In this document: one piece after another, positions 10,184 through 18,877 of the stretch
How positions within the stretch are numbered: the stretch's first letter is position 1
Layout: every line of letters begins with the position of its first letter
Assembly: GCF_000516515.1 (NCBI RefSeq)
Contig: NZ_KI911784.1
Coordinates: 62,001-126,000, forward strand
Length of the DNA: 64,000 nt
Direction: 5' to 3'
Source of the DNA: Chloroflexus sp. Y-396-1
GTDB lineage: Bacteria > Chloroflexota > Chloroflexia > Chloroflexales > Chloroflexaceae
Made by a program: the position numbers and the translations under genes
Notes under the pieces: model-generated
Told to the model about the DNA's origin: nothing
The model's input: only the letters and a program-made list of their open reading frames with translations
The model's database searches: none

Positions 10184-10206
10184 GAGTGAGAGAGGAGAGG
10201 TTTTCC

Positions 10207-10258
10207 AACCCCGCCTCAACCCTCTTCCTCTCCCAAAACGAGAGAGGAAGAGGGCCAG
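10207..10258. repeat. Dispersed hairpin repeat, pyrimidine-rich family (copy 1); likely terminator
   Basis: CCCTCTTCCTCTC (10220-10232) pairs perfectly with GAGAGGAAGAGGG (10242-10254). The flanks 'CAACCC' and 'GGCCAGG' resemble those of the copies at 25470, 33170 and 62443. It lies just after the acuI-like stop, so it may end that transcript. Confidence 0.7.
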
Positions 10259-10505
10259 GGATAAATTTATTCGACCGTCTTTGATACGCTGATGAACGTC
10301 ATGTCTCCACTGACAGCGATCTCCCATTCTGCGCCGTTCGTCCAGGAGCATAAGCTGTTGACTACCCCCACATACCACGACAATCGGGAGCATTTTTCCA
10401 GACCCACCCTAAACGACTATATCGTTGCTCCGCATACTTCTCAACTCTTATTTCTTAAGAGTAGTGAACATCTTTTGCAAAGCCTTTATACTGAATTGTT
10501 CAATT

Positions 10506-10511
10506 TATAAT
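10506..10511 (+). promoter_or_regulatory. Probable -10 box of the phn operon, in a 346-base non-coding leader
   Basis: TATAAT lies about 95 bases before phnD ATG 10605, in an AT-rich stretch (10440-10540) that stands out from its surroundings. A second candidate, TATACT, lies at 10487-10492. No good -35 stands at 17 bases from either, which fits an activator-dependent promoter. I could not recognise a canonical Pho box. The rest of 10259-10604 shows no convincing gene. Confidence 0.45.
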
Positions 10512-10604
10512 CTGAACATAATTTTCTCATAACAATAACCGGTTAGACTGCACAGGGCGATGCAAAGGCGTCGTCAAGAGTGCCTGCTAAGGAGGGTGCC
10601 CTGT

Positions 10605-11651
10605 ATGCAGTCGATGCGATTCCTGATCTTTTTGTTGATGGTGACGCTGGCCCTATCGGCGTGTGGCGCCAGCGATGGCGGTACGACAGCAAATCCAAAT
10701 TCACCGATCATCATTGCCTGGCTACCAAACGAGTCTGGCGCCGAACTGAAGGATGCACGAGACGCTATCGGTGCTGTTGTTAGTGAAACATTAGGTCGTC
10801 CAGTTGAGCATCGGACGACAACTGACTACCTGATCGCAGTAGAAGCTCTGGCTAACAACACTGCTCATCTTGGCTTCTTCGGTGCTGAAGCATACGTACA
10901 GGCTCATGATAAGAACAACAAGGTTATCCCATTAGTGATCCCCAGTGGATCGGATGGTCGCCTTGAAACAGCGGTCTACTATAGCTGGCTGGCGGTTTTG
11001 CGTGGTCAAGAAGGCAACTATCAGGAAAACGGCGTCTTCAAGATCGATAATATTCAGGGTAAGCGTTTCTCATTCGTTTCGCCTAGCTCAACCTCGGGTT
11101 TCCGCGTACCGGCTGCGGGTATTGTCAAATACTTCGGTCAGCGGGAACAGTGGAAGAGTTTGACTGTTGATGAGCTGATTGAAGGTGGCCCGAATAAATT
11201 CTTCAGTGAAGTCTTGTTCGGCCAATCGCACCAGGGAGCTGCCGTTAACCTCCTTTCGGGTAAAGCGGACATTGCCTCGTTTTGCGATGCCTGTGTTGCC
11301 AACTATATCGAGTTGGTATCCGGTGAGGAAAACAAGCCCGGTGCGGTGTATCGTGTTCTGAATAGCGCTCCCGAACCGTTTGATAAGTTCCCCGGCACCG
11401 AGTTTGTGATTATCTCGTCGACACCGGTCATTAATGCTCCATTTGTTGCCAACAGCAGTATGCTGACTGCTGATGAGATCAAACGTTTGCAGGATGCGCT
11501 AACTTCCGACGCTGTCGCCAACAATCCACGCATCTTTGCGACAAAAGCAGAGATTGATGCCGGCTTCAAGCCATTGTTCCGCAAGACAAAGGACGAACGG
11601 TTCCTGGTTGTTGACGACGCATTCTTCAACCCGATCCGAGAGCTGCGCTAA
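10605..11651 (+). CDS. phnD: Phosphonate/phosphate/phosphite ABC transporter substrate-binding lipoprotein
   Basis: 348 residues from ATG 10605, chosen over 10560 because AAGGAGGG stands 9 bases upstream. The signal peptide 'MRFLIFLLMVTLALSAC' ends in an LSAC lipobox, so the protein is lipid-anchored outside the membrane. The PhnD family signatures follow: 'IIIAWLPNESGAELKDARDAIGAVVSETLGRPVE', 'DYLIAVEALANNTAHLGFFGAEAYV' and 'FVSPSSTSGFRVPAAG', the last being the anion-binding Ser/Thr region. It captures phosphonates and delivers them to the PhnE permeases. It is the first gene of the phn operon and is followed by an intercistronic hairpin, a common way to make binding protein in excess of the membrane subunits. 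Confidence 0.92.
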   Translation: MQSMRFLIFLLMVTLALSACGASDGGTTANPNSPIIIAWLPNESGAELKDARDAIGAVVSETLGRPVEHRTTTDYLIAVEALANNTAHLGFFGAEAYVQAHDKNNKVIPLVIPSGSDGRLETAVYYSWLAVLRGQEGNYQENGVFKIDNIQGKRFSFVSPSSTSGFRVPAAGIVKYFGQREQWKSLTVDELIEGGPNKFFSEVLFGQSHQGAAVNLLSGKADIASFCDACVANYIELVSGEENKPGAVYRVLNSAPEPFDKFPGTEFVIISSTPVINAPFVANSSMLTADEIKRLQDALTSDAVANNPRIFATKAEIDAGFKPLFRKTKDERFLVVDDAFFNPIRELR

Positions 11652-11669
11652 CGAAAGTTACAAGACACT

Positions 11670-11703
11670 GCACTGGCGCTGATTGTCAGATTGGCGCCAG
11701 TGC
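11670..11703 (+). terminator. Intercistronic hairpin between phnD and phnC
   Basis: GCACTGGCGC and GCGCCAGTGC form a perfect 10-bp stem with a 14-base loop, followed by TTCATCT. It probably gives partial termination or 3'-end protection, keeping phnD expression above that of the rest of the operon. Confidence 0.6.
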
Positions 11704-11725
11704 TTCATCTGTGAAAAGAGGTTCT

Positions 11726-12511
11726 ATGAGCCTGCTTGAACTGCATTCGGTGACAAAGCGCTACGGCGCCGAAACCCTTGCTCTTAACTCGATTACTTTT
11801 TCGGTTCAATCCGGTGAGTTCGTTGCGATTATCGGCCCTTCTGGTGCTGGTAAATCGACTCTGCTGCGCTGCATCAATCGCCTGATCGATGTTTCAGATG
11901 GTGATATTCTGTTCAACGGTGTGAGCGTACCGAAATTACGGGGTAAGGAACTCCGCCATCACCGTACTCAGATCGGAATGATCTTCCAGCATTACAATTT
12001 GGTAAACCGGCTTAGTGTGCTCGAAAATGTGTTACACGGGCGATTGGGATACAAAAACACCCTTCAGGGCATTCTTGGTCTCTACAGTGAGCAAGAAAAG
12101 CGTGAAGCGGTACGTATTCTTGAAACGCTCGGACTAAGTGATCAGATGTATAAGCGCTGTGATCAGCTTAGCGGTGGTCAGAAGCAACGTGTCGGCATTG
12201 CCCGTGCATTGGTGCAACAGCCAAAGATGCTGCTCTGCGATGAGCCAATTGCCTCACTCGATCCGAGTTCAGCCAAGGTGATCATGGATACCCTGCGCGA
12301 CATTAACCGCACGATGGGGATTACAGTCTTGGTTAATCTTCATCAGGTTGACGTGGCATTGCACTATGCCGAACGGATCATCGGTATCAATCGCGGCCAA
12401 GTCATCTACGACGGCCCACCACATGCACTGAGCAACGCGCAAATCTACCAGATTTACGGCTCAGAGGCTGGCGAACTGATCCTCGATCTAAAGGAGCGCT
12501 ATGCAGCCTGA
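11726..12511 (+). CDS. phnC: Phosphonate ABC transporter ATP-binding protein
   Basis: 261 residues from ATG 11726 (AGAGG upstream; an in-frame GTG at 11711 is less likely). It has Walker A GPSGAGKST, the LSGGQKQRVGIARAL signature and Walker B 'MLLCDEPIASLDP'. The PhnC-specific 'IGMIFQHYNLVNRLSVLENVLHGRLG' helical-domain sequence separates it from general ABC ATPases. It drives phosphonate import together with PhnD and the two PhnE subunits. Its 3' end overlaps phnE1 by 11 bases, so translation is coupled. Confidence 0.93.
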   Translation: MSLLELHSVTKRYGAETLALNSITFSVQSGEFVAIIGPSGAGKSTLLRCINRLIDVSDGDILFNGVSVPKLRGKELRHHRTQIGMIFQHYNLVNRLSVLENVLHGRLGYKNTLQGILGLYSEQEKREAVRILETLGLSDQMYKRCDQLSGGQKQRVGIARALVQQPKMLLCDEPIASLDPSSAKVIMDTLRDINRTMGITVLVNLHQVDVALHYAERIIGINRGQVIYDGPPHALSNAQIYQIYGSEAGELILDLKERYAA

Positions 12512-13289
12512 TACTTTTTTCCGTCGTCGCCGTCTCCAATCACTGCTCTTTTTCGTCGTTATTCTTGGTGTTACCTACGGCAGCATTGTACTCACGCAGT
12601 TCGATGTGGTAAGAGGATTACTTGCCGTACCACAGGCATTTGCTTGGGCGGTAGTAAACTTCATCCCAGACGAACGGGCCTGGTCGCGGCTACCAAATAT
12701 TCTGAGCAAGCTGCAAGAGACGGTACTGGTTGCGATCGCATCATCGACTATCGCCGCCGTGCTCGGCCTAGGATTAGCGCTCCTAGGTGCAAACACTACC
12801 CGTCCTCATCCATGGTTTAGCCTGCCGGCCCGTGCGATAGCCAGTGTGTTTCGGAATATAGATGTATCGGTTTGGGCGTTAATCTTGCTCTTCTCGTTTG
12901 GGCAAAGTGGGTTTACCGGCTTTTTCGCTCTTTTCTTCGTTACACTTGGCTTCATCACACGTGTAATGATTGAGACTATCGACGAAGTGGGAGTGGAACC
13001 GATTGAAGCACTACGCGCCACCGGAGCAAGTTATGGTGCGATTATCAGTCAGAGCGTTATTCCATCTTGTTTGCCGCAACTGATCAGTTGGCTCCTGTAC
13101 ATGATCGAAACCAATATCCGTAGTGCCACATTAGTCGGGATTCTGACCGGAACCGGTATTGGATTTTTGTTTGATCTTTATTTTAAGAACTTCAACTACG
13201 GGTCGGCCAGCCTAGTAGTATTGGTGACAGTTGCCGCCGTTTTACTCATCGAAACGGTATCGAACGCTATCCGAAGGACAATTCTGTGA
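12501..13289 (+). CDS. phnE: Phosphonate ABC transporter permease, first copy
   Basis: 262 residues with about six membrane helices. The permease EAA loop reads 'EALRATGASYGAIISQSVIPSCLPQLISW', and the family-typical 'NIDVSVWALILLFSFGQSGFTGFFAL' segment precedes it. It starts inside the end of phnC (ATG 12501) and its TGA overlaps the next ATG (TGATG). Two different PhnE genes in a row imply a heterodimeric membrane channel, as known in several bacteria; E. coli has a single phnE. Confidence 0.9.
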   Translation: MQPDTFFRRRRLQSLLFFVVILGVTYGSIVLTQFDVVRGLLAVPQAFAWAVVNFIPDERAWSRLPNILSKLQETVLVAIASSTIAAVLGLGLALLGANTTRPHPWFSLPARAIASVFRNIDVSVWALILLFSFGQSGFTGFFALFFVTLGFITRVMIETIDEVGVEPIEALRATGASYGAIISQSVIPSCLPQLISWLLYMIETNIRSATLVGILTGTGIGFLFDLYFKNFNYGSASLVVLVTVAAVLLIETVSNAIRRTIL

Positions 13290-14119
13290 TGGAAGCATCT
13301 TTACCCTCACGCCGAATCCGTTTGCGCCCACGCAATCGCGCCAACACCGTATTACAAGTCACTCTAATCACTTTGGTGTTGCTGACTGCGTATGGCCTGG
13401 CAACACTCGACACTCGCAACATCGATGTGTTTGCCGCTTTGGGCAATATGTTCAACGACTTTCGGATTGTGTTTCTCGAAGCACGATTAGAACGATTAAG
13501 TTGGTTTGAATTGTTTCGGGAGTTGATGATTACTGTCGGTCTGGGGCTACTAACAACCATTACTGGTGGAATCATTGCTTTTTTCCTTTCCTTATTTGCC
13601 GCCCAGAATCTTACCCCTCGTCGGGTTACTGACGCTATGAAAGCAGTGATGGCTTTCATCCGTGCGGTTCCGACCGTTCTCTGGGTTCTTTTCTTTGCGG
13701 TCACAACTGGCCTGGGCAGTGTTGCAGCCGTTATTGGTATGACCTTCCATTCGATCAGTTATCTGGTGAAGGCATACGCTGAAACATTTGAGGAACTTGA
13801 TGCCGGTATTCTCGAAGCACTACGTGCGAGTGGCGCCAACTGGTGGCAGACGGTGTTTCAGGCTGTTGTGCCGTCTACTGCCTCTGCACTCCTGTCGTGG
13901 ACGTTTGTTCGCTTCGAGATTAACTTCTCTGTTGCGATTGCGATGGGCGCAACTGCCGGTGCTGGCGGTATCGGGTTCGATATGTTTATGGCAAGCGCCT
14001 TTTATCTCGATTTACGCGAGCTAGGTATGTTCACGTATGCGGTGCTGATCTTCGCTATTCTGCTGGAATGGATCGCAACCCGATTGAAAGAAACGGTTGG
14101 AATTAAGCGTCCAGTATAG
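13289..14119 (+). CDS. phnE: Phosphonate ABC transporter permease, second copy
   Basis: 276 residues from ATG 13289, overlapping the previous stop as TGATG. An N-terminal basic tail (PSRRIRLRPRNR) is followed by about six helices. 'FIRAVPTVLWVLFFAVTTGLG' and the EAA loop 'EALRASGANWWQTVFQAVVPS' mark it as PhnE. It is clearly diverged from the first copy, so this is an old duplication and not a recent one. It is the last transporter gene before the C-P lyase genes, 18 bases ahead of phnG. Confidence 0.9.
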   Translation: MEASLPSRRIRLRPRNRANTVLQVTLITLVLLTAYGLATLDTRNIDVFAALGNMFNDFRIVFLEARLERLSWFELFRELMITVGLGLLTTITGGIIAFFLSLFAAQNLTPRRVTDAMKAVMAFIRAVPTVLWVLFFAVTTGLGSVAAVIGMTFHSISYLVKAYAETFEELDAGILEALRASGANWWQTVFQAVVPSTASALLSWTFVRFEINFSVAIAMGATAGAGGIGFDMFMASAFYLDLRELGMFTYAVLIFAILLEWIATRLKETVGIKRPV

Positions 14120-14137
14120 TGCTGATTAGGAGTTGCC

Positions 14138-14557
14138 ATGCTTAGCACATCTCATATTCTCAGTTGTAGTCCACCGCATCTGGTCTGTGAATTGGCCGAA
14201 CAGGTGCTGACTAAATACGACCGTGAGGCAATAACATTCATCAGTGGGCCAAGGTATGTGCTAGTGCAATTGCGGGTCGTTGATGGGGTAGCCGAGACGG
14301 TGTTTAACGCAGGTGAAATCTTGGCCACAGAAACCAGACTGGAACTGAACGGACAGTTTGGCTTTGGTATGGTGATCGGACGCGATCCCGATCACGCTAC
14401 TGCGCTGGCTGTGCTCGATGCTGCTCTGCGTATGCCGGGCGATCCACATGCCGATCTGTATCCGCGCATTGCCGAATTAGAGCGCACCCTACACGCTGCC
14501 TATGAACAGCGCTTTGCCGCTGCCGCTGCCACCAGAGTCGCGTTTGAGACTTTTTGA
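14138..14557 (+). CDS. phnG: C-P lyase core complex subunit PhnG
   Basis: 139 residues, close to the usual 150. The family core 'GPRYVLVQLRVVDGVAETVFNAGEILATETRLELNGQFGFGMVIGRDPDHATALAVLDAA' is well conserved, as is the trailing 'IAELERTLHAAYEQRFAAAAATRVAFETF'. With PhnH, PhnI and PhnJ it forms the core complex. PhnI, helped by PhnG, PhnH and PhnL, couples the phosphonate to the C1 of ribose from ATP. ATG 14138 has an AGGAG site. Confidence 0.92.
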   Translation: MLSTSHILSCSPPHLVCELAEQVLTKYDREAITFISGPRYVLVQLRVVDGVAETVFNAGEILATETRLELNGQFGFGMVIGRDPDHATALAVLDAALRMPGDPHADLYPRIAELERTLHAAYEQRFAAAAATRVAFETF

Positions 14558-14574
14558 TAAGAAGAGTAATCTCT

Positions 14575-15201
14575 ATGAGCCTCGTTGCTGCACCACCCAC
14601 ACCACTTGAGCGATTTAACGGGCAAACCTTTCGTGTCTTACTTGACTGCCTGGCTCGTCCTGGTAAGATCGGGAGTTTACCTTCACCACCATTTACGAAT
14701 GTTCCCGCGCCTGCTGACGCAACACCGCCGAACATCACCGCCATTGCTGCCTGTATGAGCCTACTCGATCAGACAGTGAGCTTCGTGCAGGCCGTTGACA
14801 AGACTTGGCTACCTGCTACCCACCCACTGTCGCAATGGATTATGGTGCGTAGCAATGCCCGTTTGGTCACACCGGCCATGGCTGACTTCGCGCTTTTGCA
14901 CGATTTTGCCAGTATTGCACTGCTACCCCGGTTACACGAAGGCACGTTGCTGTACCCCGAACGCAGTTGTACGGCCTTTCTCTGTGTACCGGCGATCGTT
15001 GCTGGTGGCAAAACCCTACGACTGACAGGGCCGGGTATCGCTACAGTGACAACCGTAGGGCTACCTGAAGCTACACCGAATGATCTGGTAGGACTAATGG
15101 CTCGTCGTGGACTGTTTCCCCTAGGCGTCGATCTCTTTCTCATTGATCGGCAAGGTTTCTGCCTGGGTTTACCACGCACGACAGAAATCTCGTTATGCTA
15201 A
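14575..15201 (+). CDS. phnH: C-P lyase core complex subunit PhnH
   Basis: 208 residues from ATG 14575, preceded by AAGAAGAG. 'FRVLLDCLARPGKIGSLP' near the N-terminus is the PhnH signature (R-x-x-x-x-x-x-x-RPG). The later 'GGKTLRLTGPGIATVTTV' and 'FPLGVDLFLIDRQGFCLGLPRTTEI' also match. The protein is a PLP-transferase-like fold without PLP that acts as a scaffold of the GHIJ core. It follows phnG by 17 bases; a 50-base gap separates it from phnI. Confidence 0.92.
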   Translation: MSLVAAPPTPLERFNGQTFRVLLDCLARPGKIGSLPSPPFTNVPAPADATPPNITAIAACMSLLDQTVSFVQAVDKTWLPATHPLSQWIMVRSNARLVTPAMADFALLHDFASIALLPRLHEGTLLYPERSCTAFLCVPAIVAGGKTLRLTGPGIATVTTVGLPEATPNDLVGLMARRGLFPLGVDLFLIDRQGFCLGLPRTTEISLC

Positions 15202-15251
15202 CGCTGAGACGTACATCTTTCACCATGCACAAGTTAGGTTGAGGAAATGCT

Positions 15252-16418
15252 ATGGGATATGTTGCTGTACGCGGTGGTAGTGAAGCAGTAGCGCGTGCTG
15301 AAGAGCTAGTTGATTGCCTGCGACTACTCGGCGGCAGTACCCCGCTTCAATTGCCGCAAATACGGGATCAGCTACGCCATGCAGTTAGTCGGGCAATGCA
15401 CGAGGGGGCCTTGTATGCCCCGCTCCTGGCTGCATTGGCAGTCAAGCAGGCCGAGGGTGATAGCATTGAAGCTGCTTTTCTGCTGCGGGCTTATCGCACG
15501 ACACTACCACGCATTATGGCCTCGTTGCCGGTCAGCGGACGAGACATGCGCTGCCTGCGTCGTATTTCTGCTTCGTTCAAGGATATACCTGGCGGTCAGA
15601 TATTAGGGCCAACGACCGACTATTTGATCCGGTTGTTACAACCAGCCTTGATGCATGAAGACGTGCGAGCGGTGATCACGGCTGCCGAACGGTATCAAGT
15701 GCTCATTGCCAGCGGTTATCAGCAGCAAGGAGAAGTTGGTCAATTTCCAAAGGTTATCGATTACATGCGCCAGGAACAGATGGTCGTTGATCCTCCGCCA
15801 GAACCAGTTGCTGAAGAACCTTATGACATTACCCGCGAACCGCTCATCTTTCCATGTCCACGCAGTGCCCGCTTACAGGCACTTGCCCAAGCCGATACGG
15901 GCAGTTTGATGAGTCTTGCGTATAGCAGTGTGCGTGGCTATGGCGATGCCCACCCGACTCTGATCGAGTTACGGTACGGCTATGTCGCAGTGCAGGTTGC
16001 TCATCCCCTCACAGGTGAACCGGTCGTGATTGGCGAGATCGAGGTAACTGAGGCTGAAGTTGCTTCAAAAGCTCACAGTGTAACTAATACTAGCGAACCA
16101 CCGCGCTTCAATGTCGGTTACGGCTTTGCGTTTGGTCAGAGTGAACTAAAAGTCATGAGCATGGCCATTCTCGACAGTGTCCTAACTCAGGCTCGCGCCG
16201 GTAGCCTGGCAGGTGAGACAGGACCGGCCGCACAGGAAGAGTTTGTACTACTCCATACTGACGGTATCGAGGCTAGTGGGTTTGTGGCTCACTTCAAACT
16301 ACCCCACTATGTCACATTTGAAGCTGACTTGAGCGTCCTTGACCGCGCCCGCGATCACCATGCGCAACGGCAGACACGCCTCGGCCGGTTGGTTGATCAA
16401 GCTACTGAGGAACAATGA
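15252..16418 (+). CDS. phnI: C-P lyase core complex subunit PhnI (nucleosidase/transferase component)
   Basis: 388 residues, slightly longer than E. coli PhnI (354). The start 'MGYVAVRGGSEAVARAEELV', the central 'DITREPLIFPCPRSARLQALAQADTGSLMSLAYSSVRGYGDAHPTLIELR' and 'RFNVGYGFAFGQSELKVMSMAILD' are diagnostic for PhnI, which replaces the adenine of ATP by phosphonate. The extra length is mostly a C-terminal tail after 'FVAHFKLPHYVTFEADLS'. The stop overlaps phnJ by four bases (ATGA). Confidence 0.94.
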   Translation: MGYVAVRGGSEAVARAEELVDCLRLLGGSTPLQLPQIRDQLRHAVSRAMHEGALYAPLLAALAVKQAEGDSIEAAFLLRAYRTTLPRIMASLPVSGRDMRCLRRISASFKDIPGGQILGPTTDYLIRLLQPALMHEDVRAVITAAERYQVLIASGYQQQGEVGQFPKVIDYMRQEQMVVDPPPEPVAEEPYDITREPLIFPCPRSARLQALAQADTGSLMSLAYSSVRGYGDAHPTLIELRYGYVAVQVAHPLTGEPVVIGEIEVTEAEVASKAHSVTNTSEPPRFNVGYGFAFGQSELKVMSMAILDSVLTQARAGSLAGETGPAAQEEFVLLHTDGIEASGFVAHFKLPHYVTFEADLSVLDRARDHHAQRQTRLGRLVDQATEEQ

Positions 16419-17284
16419 TGACTGAACCGACAGACCAGTTGTACCATTTTGCGCTGCTCGATGAAGATGCACGACGGGAAATTCGGCGCAAGCTGTTGAA
16501 GGCAGTTGCGATACCAGGGCACCTCGTTCCTTTTGCCAGCCGTGACATGCCTATCACACGTGGATGGGGTACCGGCGGGCTGCAAATTACGCTGGCATTG
16601 ATCACGCCTGACGACACGCTCAAAGTGATCGATCAGGGTGATGATGAAAGTGTGAACGCAGTCAATCTGCGTCGTCTCATTACCCGTACCACCGGGGTGG
16701 CTACGACGACCGATACTACCGCAGCAACCATTATTCAAACTCGCCATCGAATACCTGAAGAACGGATGCGGGCCGATCAAATCCTAGTCCTGCAGGTACC
16801 AATGGCCGACCCACTCCGCTGGGTCGAACCAAATCTGGAGCGTGCAACGATAATGCATAGTGAAGCCGATTACGGCAAGATGTGGGTATACATGTACGAG
16901 AGCGTTGTACGTGCTGGAGATCTACGCATCGCCAGTCAATATCCGGTTGTGGTGAATCGTCGTTACCTGATGGACACCACGCCAATTCCGCGCTGGGATG
17001 TACCAAAACTTCACATGGCCGAAACCCTCTATCTCTTTGGCGCCGGACGCGAAAAACGGATCTACGCCGTTCCACCTTACACGGTGGTCGAGCCGCTTCA
17101 GTTCGAGGATTATCCTTTTCGGACGGAATATCGACCAGGCCAACGTTGTGCCCGCTGCGGCGCTGAGAATACCTTTCTTACCAGTCATTTTGTAGCCGAT
17201 GCGTATGGCGGTCGGTGGGAAACCACCTGCTCGGATGCATCGTATTGTGCAAAACGATGTGCAGCAGCGGAGGCAAACATATGA
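16415..17284 (+). CDS. phnJ: Alpha-D-ribose 1-methylphosphonate 5-phosphate C-P lyase (radical SAM)
   Basis: 289 residues, near the family length. PhnJ cleaves the carbon-phosphorus bond by radical SAM chemistry and gives the hydrocarbon and ribose 1,2-cyclic phosphate 5-phosphate. The iron-sulfur cysteines are at C245, C248 and C272, with C278 as the likely thiyl-radical residue; the spacing (3, 24, 6) compares with 3, 22, 6 in the E. coli protein. An extra Cys (C282) is present. 'FASRDMPITRGWGTGGLQITLALI' and 'GADQ'-region relatives 'RMRADQILVLQVPMADPLRWVEP' are also typical. ATGA overlaps couple it to phnI and phnK. Confidence 0.95.
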   Translation: MMTEPTDQLYHFALLDEDARREIRRKLLKAVAIPGHLVPFASRDMPITRGWGTGGLQITLALITPDDTLKVIDQGDDESVNAVNLRRLITRTTGVATTTDTTAATIIQTRHRIPEERMRADQILVLQVPMADPLRWVEPNLERATIMHSEADYGKMWVYMYESVVRAGDLRIASQYPVVVNRRYLMDTTPIPRWDVPKLHMAETLYLFGAGREKRIYAVPPYTVVEPLQFEDYPFRTEYRPGQRCARCGAENTFLTSHFVADAYGGRWETTCSDASYCAKRCAAAEANI

Positions 17285-18120
17285 GTGAACAGTGGCTCCT
17301 GCGAGTCGAGCAGCTTGAAAAGCACTTCGGCCCTACCTGTCCGGCATGCACTCAGCTTACTGGCCCGGCAACCGGACAATCACGCTGTCCACGTTGTGGC
17401 ACCGTCTGGGCTTGCGTTGATGTCAATCTAGAACTACACGCTGGCGAAGTTCTAGGCATTGTCGGCGAAAGTGGCAGCGGCAAGAGCACCCTGCTCCAAA
17501 TGATCTATCTTGCCTTGCGCCCCGACAGCGGTCATATCTGGTATCGCGAGAGCGACGGTCAACTGCGTGATCTGACCATCCTTAACCGCTACGAAGCGCG
17601 TCTGTTCCAGAACACGCGCCTTGGAATCGTCTATCAACGGCCAGAGCTTGGCCTGAACATGCGCTTTTCAGTTGGTGGAAATGTCGCCGAAAAATTGTTA
17701 CTGGCCGAATGGCGTCACTTTGGGCGTATTCGCGTTCGTACCACCGAATTGATGAACAAGACCGAATTACCACCCGAACGAATCGACGATGAACCAACGA
17801 CCTTCAGTGGCGGGATGCTCCAGCGCGTTCAGATTGCCCGAGCATTAGCCAGCCATCCAACCATCCTGTTACTCGACGAAGTCACCAGCGGTCTCGATGT
17901 TTCAGTTCAGGCCAGAGTACTCGATCTGCTTCGTTGGATTCAATGGGAGGATCGGATCACCATGCTGCTGGTTTCACACGATCTGGGTGTAGTACGTCAA
18001 CTTGCACGCCACACTATCGTGATGAAGAACGGCCATATCGTCGAATCCGGTCTTACCGATCAAATCCTGGAAGACCCTCAGCATCCGTATACCCAGCTCC
18101 TGGTTTCGTCAGCATTGTAA
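17281..18120 (+). CDS. phnK: C-P lyase ABC-type ATPase PhnK, form with a zinc-ribbon insert
   Basis: 279 residues from ATG 17281, with GGAGG upstream and a four-base overlap with phnJ. Walker A is GESGSGKST, the signature is TFSGGMLQRVQIARALA, and Walker B is 'ILLLDEVTSGLDVSVQARVL'. Between the first strand and Walker A sits 'CPAC' then 'CPRC' (residues about 19-40), an insert absent from E. coli PhnK and likely to bind zinc. PhnK docks on the GHIJ core and is needed in vivo. Family knowledge gives the role; the zinc is an inference from the cysteine pattern. The C-terminal 'HPYTQLLVSS' is conserved. Confidence 0.93.
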   Translation: MSEQWLLRVEQLEKHFGPTCPACTQLTGPATGQSRCPRCGTVWACVDVNLELHAGEVLGIVGESGSGKSTLLQMIYLALRPDSGHIWYRESDGQLRDLTILNRYEARLFQNTRLGIVYQRPELGLNMRFSVGGNVAEKLLLAEWRHFGRIRVRTTELMNKTELPPERIDDEPTTFSGGMLQRVQIARALASHPTILLLDEVTSGLDVSVQARVLDLLRWIQWEDRITMLLVSHDLGVVRQLARHTIVMKNGHIVESGLTDQILEDPQHPYTQLLVSSAL

Positions 18121-18134
18121 ACAATCCAACGCAT

Positions 18135-18824
18135 ATGAATCATCTACTTGAAGTCAAAAACCTGTACAAATCATTTACACTGCATCTAATCGATGGACGC
18201 ACTATTACTCCGGTGTGTGACGTCAGTTTTAGTGTGGCTGCTGGTGAGCATCTCATGATTCATGGGCGCAGTGGGATGGGGAAAACCAGCATTCTAAAAT
18301 GTATCTATCGCACCTATGTGCCGACGTCAGGTGCAATCTGGTTCGACTCTCACCAGTTTGGGCGGATCAATCTGAGCTGTGCCGAGGAACGAATCATCTT
18401 GCAACTACGCGAACGTGAAATTGGTTTCTGTTCACAATTCTTGCGCGTCCTACCACGTGTCTCTGCCCTTGACACGATCTGCGAACCTCTTTATCGCCAG
18501 GGCCTAGATCGTACCGCGGCCCAGGAGATTGGGCGTGAATGGTTGCGTCGATTAGGGATTGCTGCCGAATTGTGGCAGGCCAGCCCGATGACCTTTAGCG
18601 GCGGCGAGCAACAACGAATCAACTTGGGACGGGCATTTATTGCCCGTCCGCGTCTGCTGCTCCTCGATGAACCAACCGCCAGCCTCGATGAGACCACCAA
18701 ACAGGTAGTTATAAGCATGATCCGGGCTGCACAACGCGAAGGAACCGCCATTATCAGCGTCTCTCACGATCTGGCGGGGTTAGGAGTGTATGCGGATCGG
18801 CAGTGGACATTCTCATCAAGGTAA
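18135..18824 (+). CDS. phnL: C-P lyase ABC-type ATPase PhnL
   Basis: 229 residues from ATG 18135, 14 bases after phnK. Walker A GRSGMGKTS, signature 'TFSGGEQQRINLGRAFI', Walker B 'LLLLDEPTASLD'. PhnL-specific features include the 'IGFCSQFLRVLPRVSALDTICEPL' segment. It supports the PhnGHI reaction and belongs to the LolD-like ABC proteins without a membrane partner. No strong Shine-Dalgarno is seen, so translation probably depends on coupling to phnK. A 53-base gap separates it from phnM. Confidence 0.92.
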   Translation: MNHLLEVKNLYKSFTLHLIDGRTITPVCDVSFSVAAGEHLMIHGRSGMGKTSILKCIYRTYVPTSGAIWFDSHQFGRINLSCAEERIILQLREREIGFCSQFLRVLPRVSALDTICEPLYRQGLDRTAAQEIGREWLRRLGIAAELWQASPMTFSGGEQQRINLGRAFIARPRLLLLDEPTASLDETTKQVVISMIRAAQREGTAIISVSHDLAGLGVYADRQWTFSSR

Positions 18825-18877
18825 ATGTTGGTACGTTTTTCGATCAGTGATCTACTCGCTGGAACACGAGGAAAGCT

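Noticed and set aside
10292-10510. 72-codon frame in the phn leader
   Set aside because: It runs into the AT-rich promoter stretch, lacks a ribosome site and has no recognisable features.
10440-10540. Pho box controlling the phn operon
   Set aside because: GAACAT occurs twice and TGTTCA once, but not at the regular spacing of PhoB or PhoP sites.
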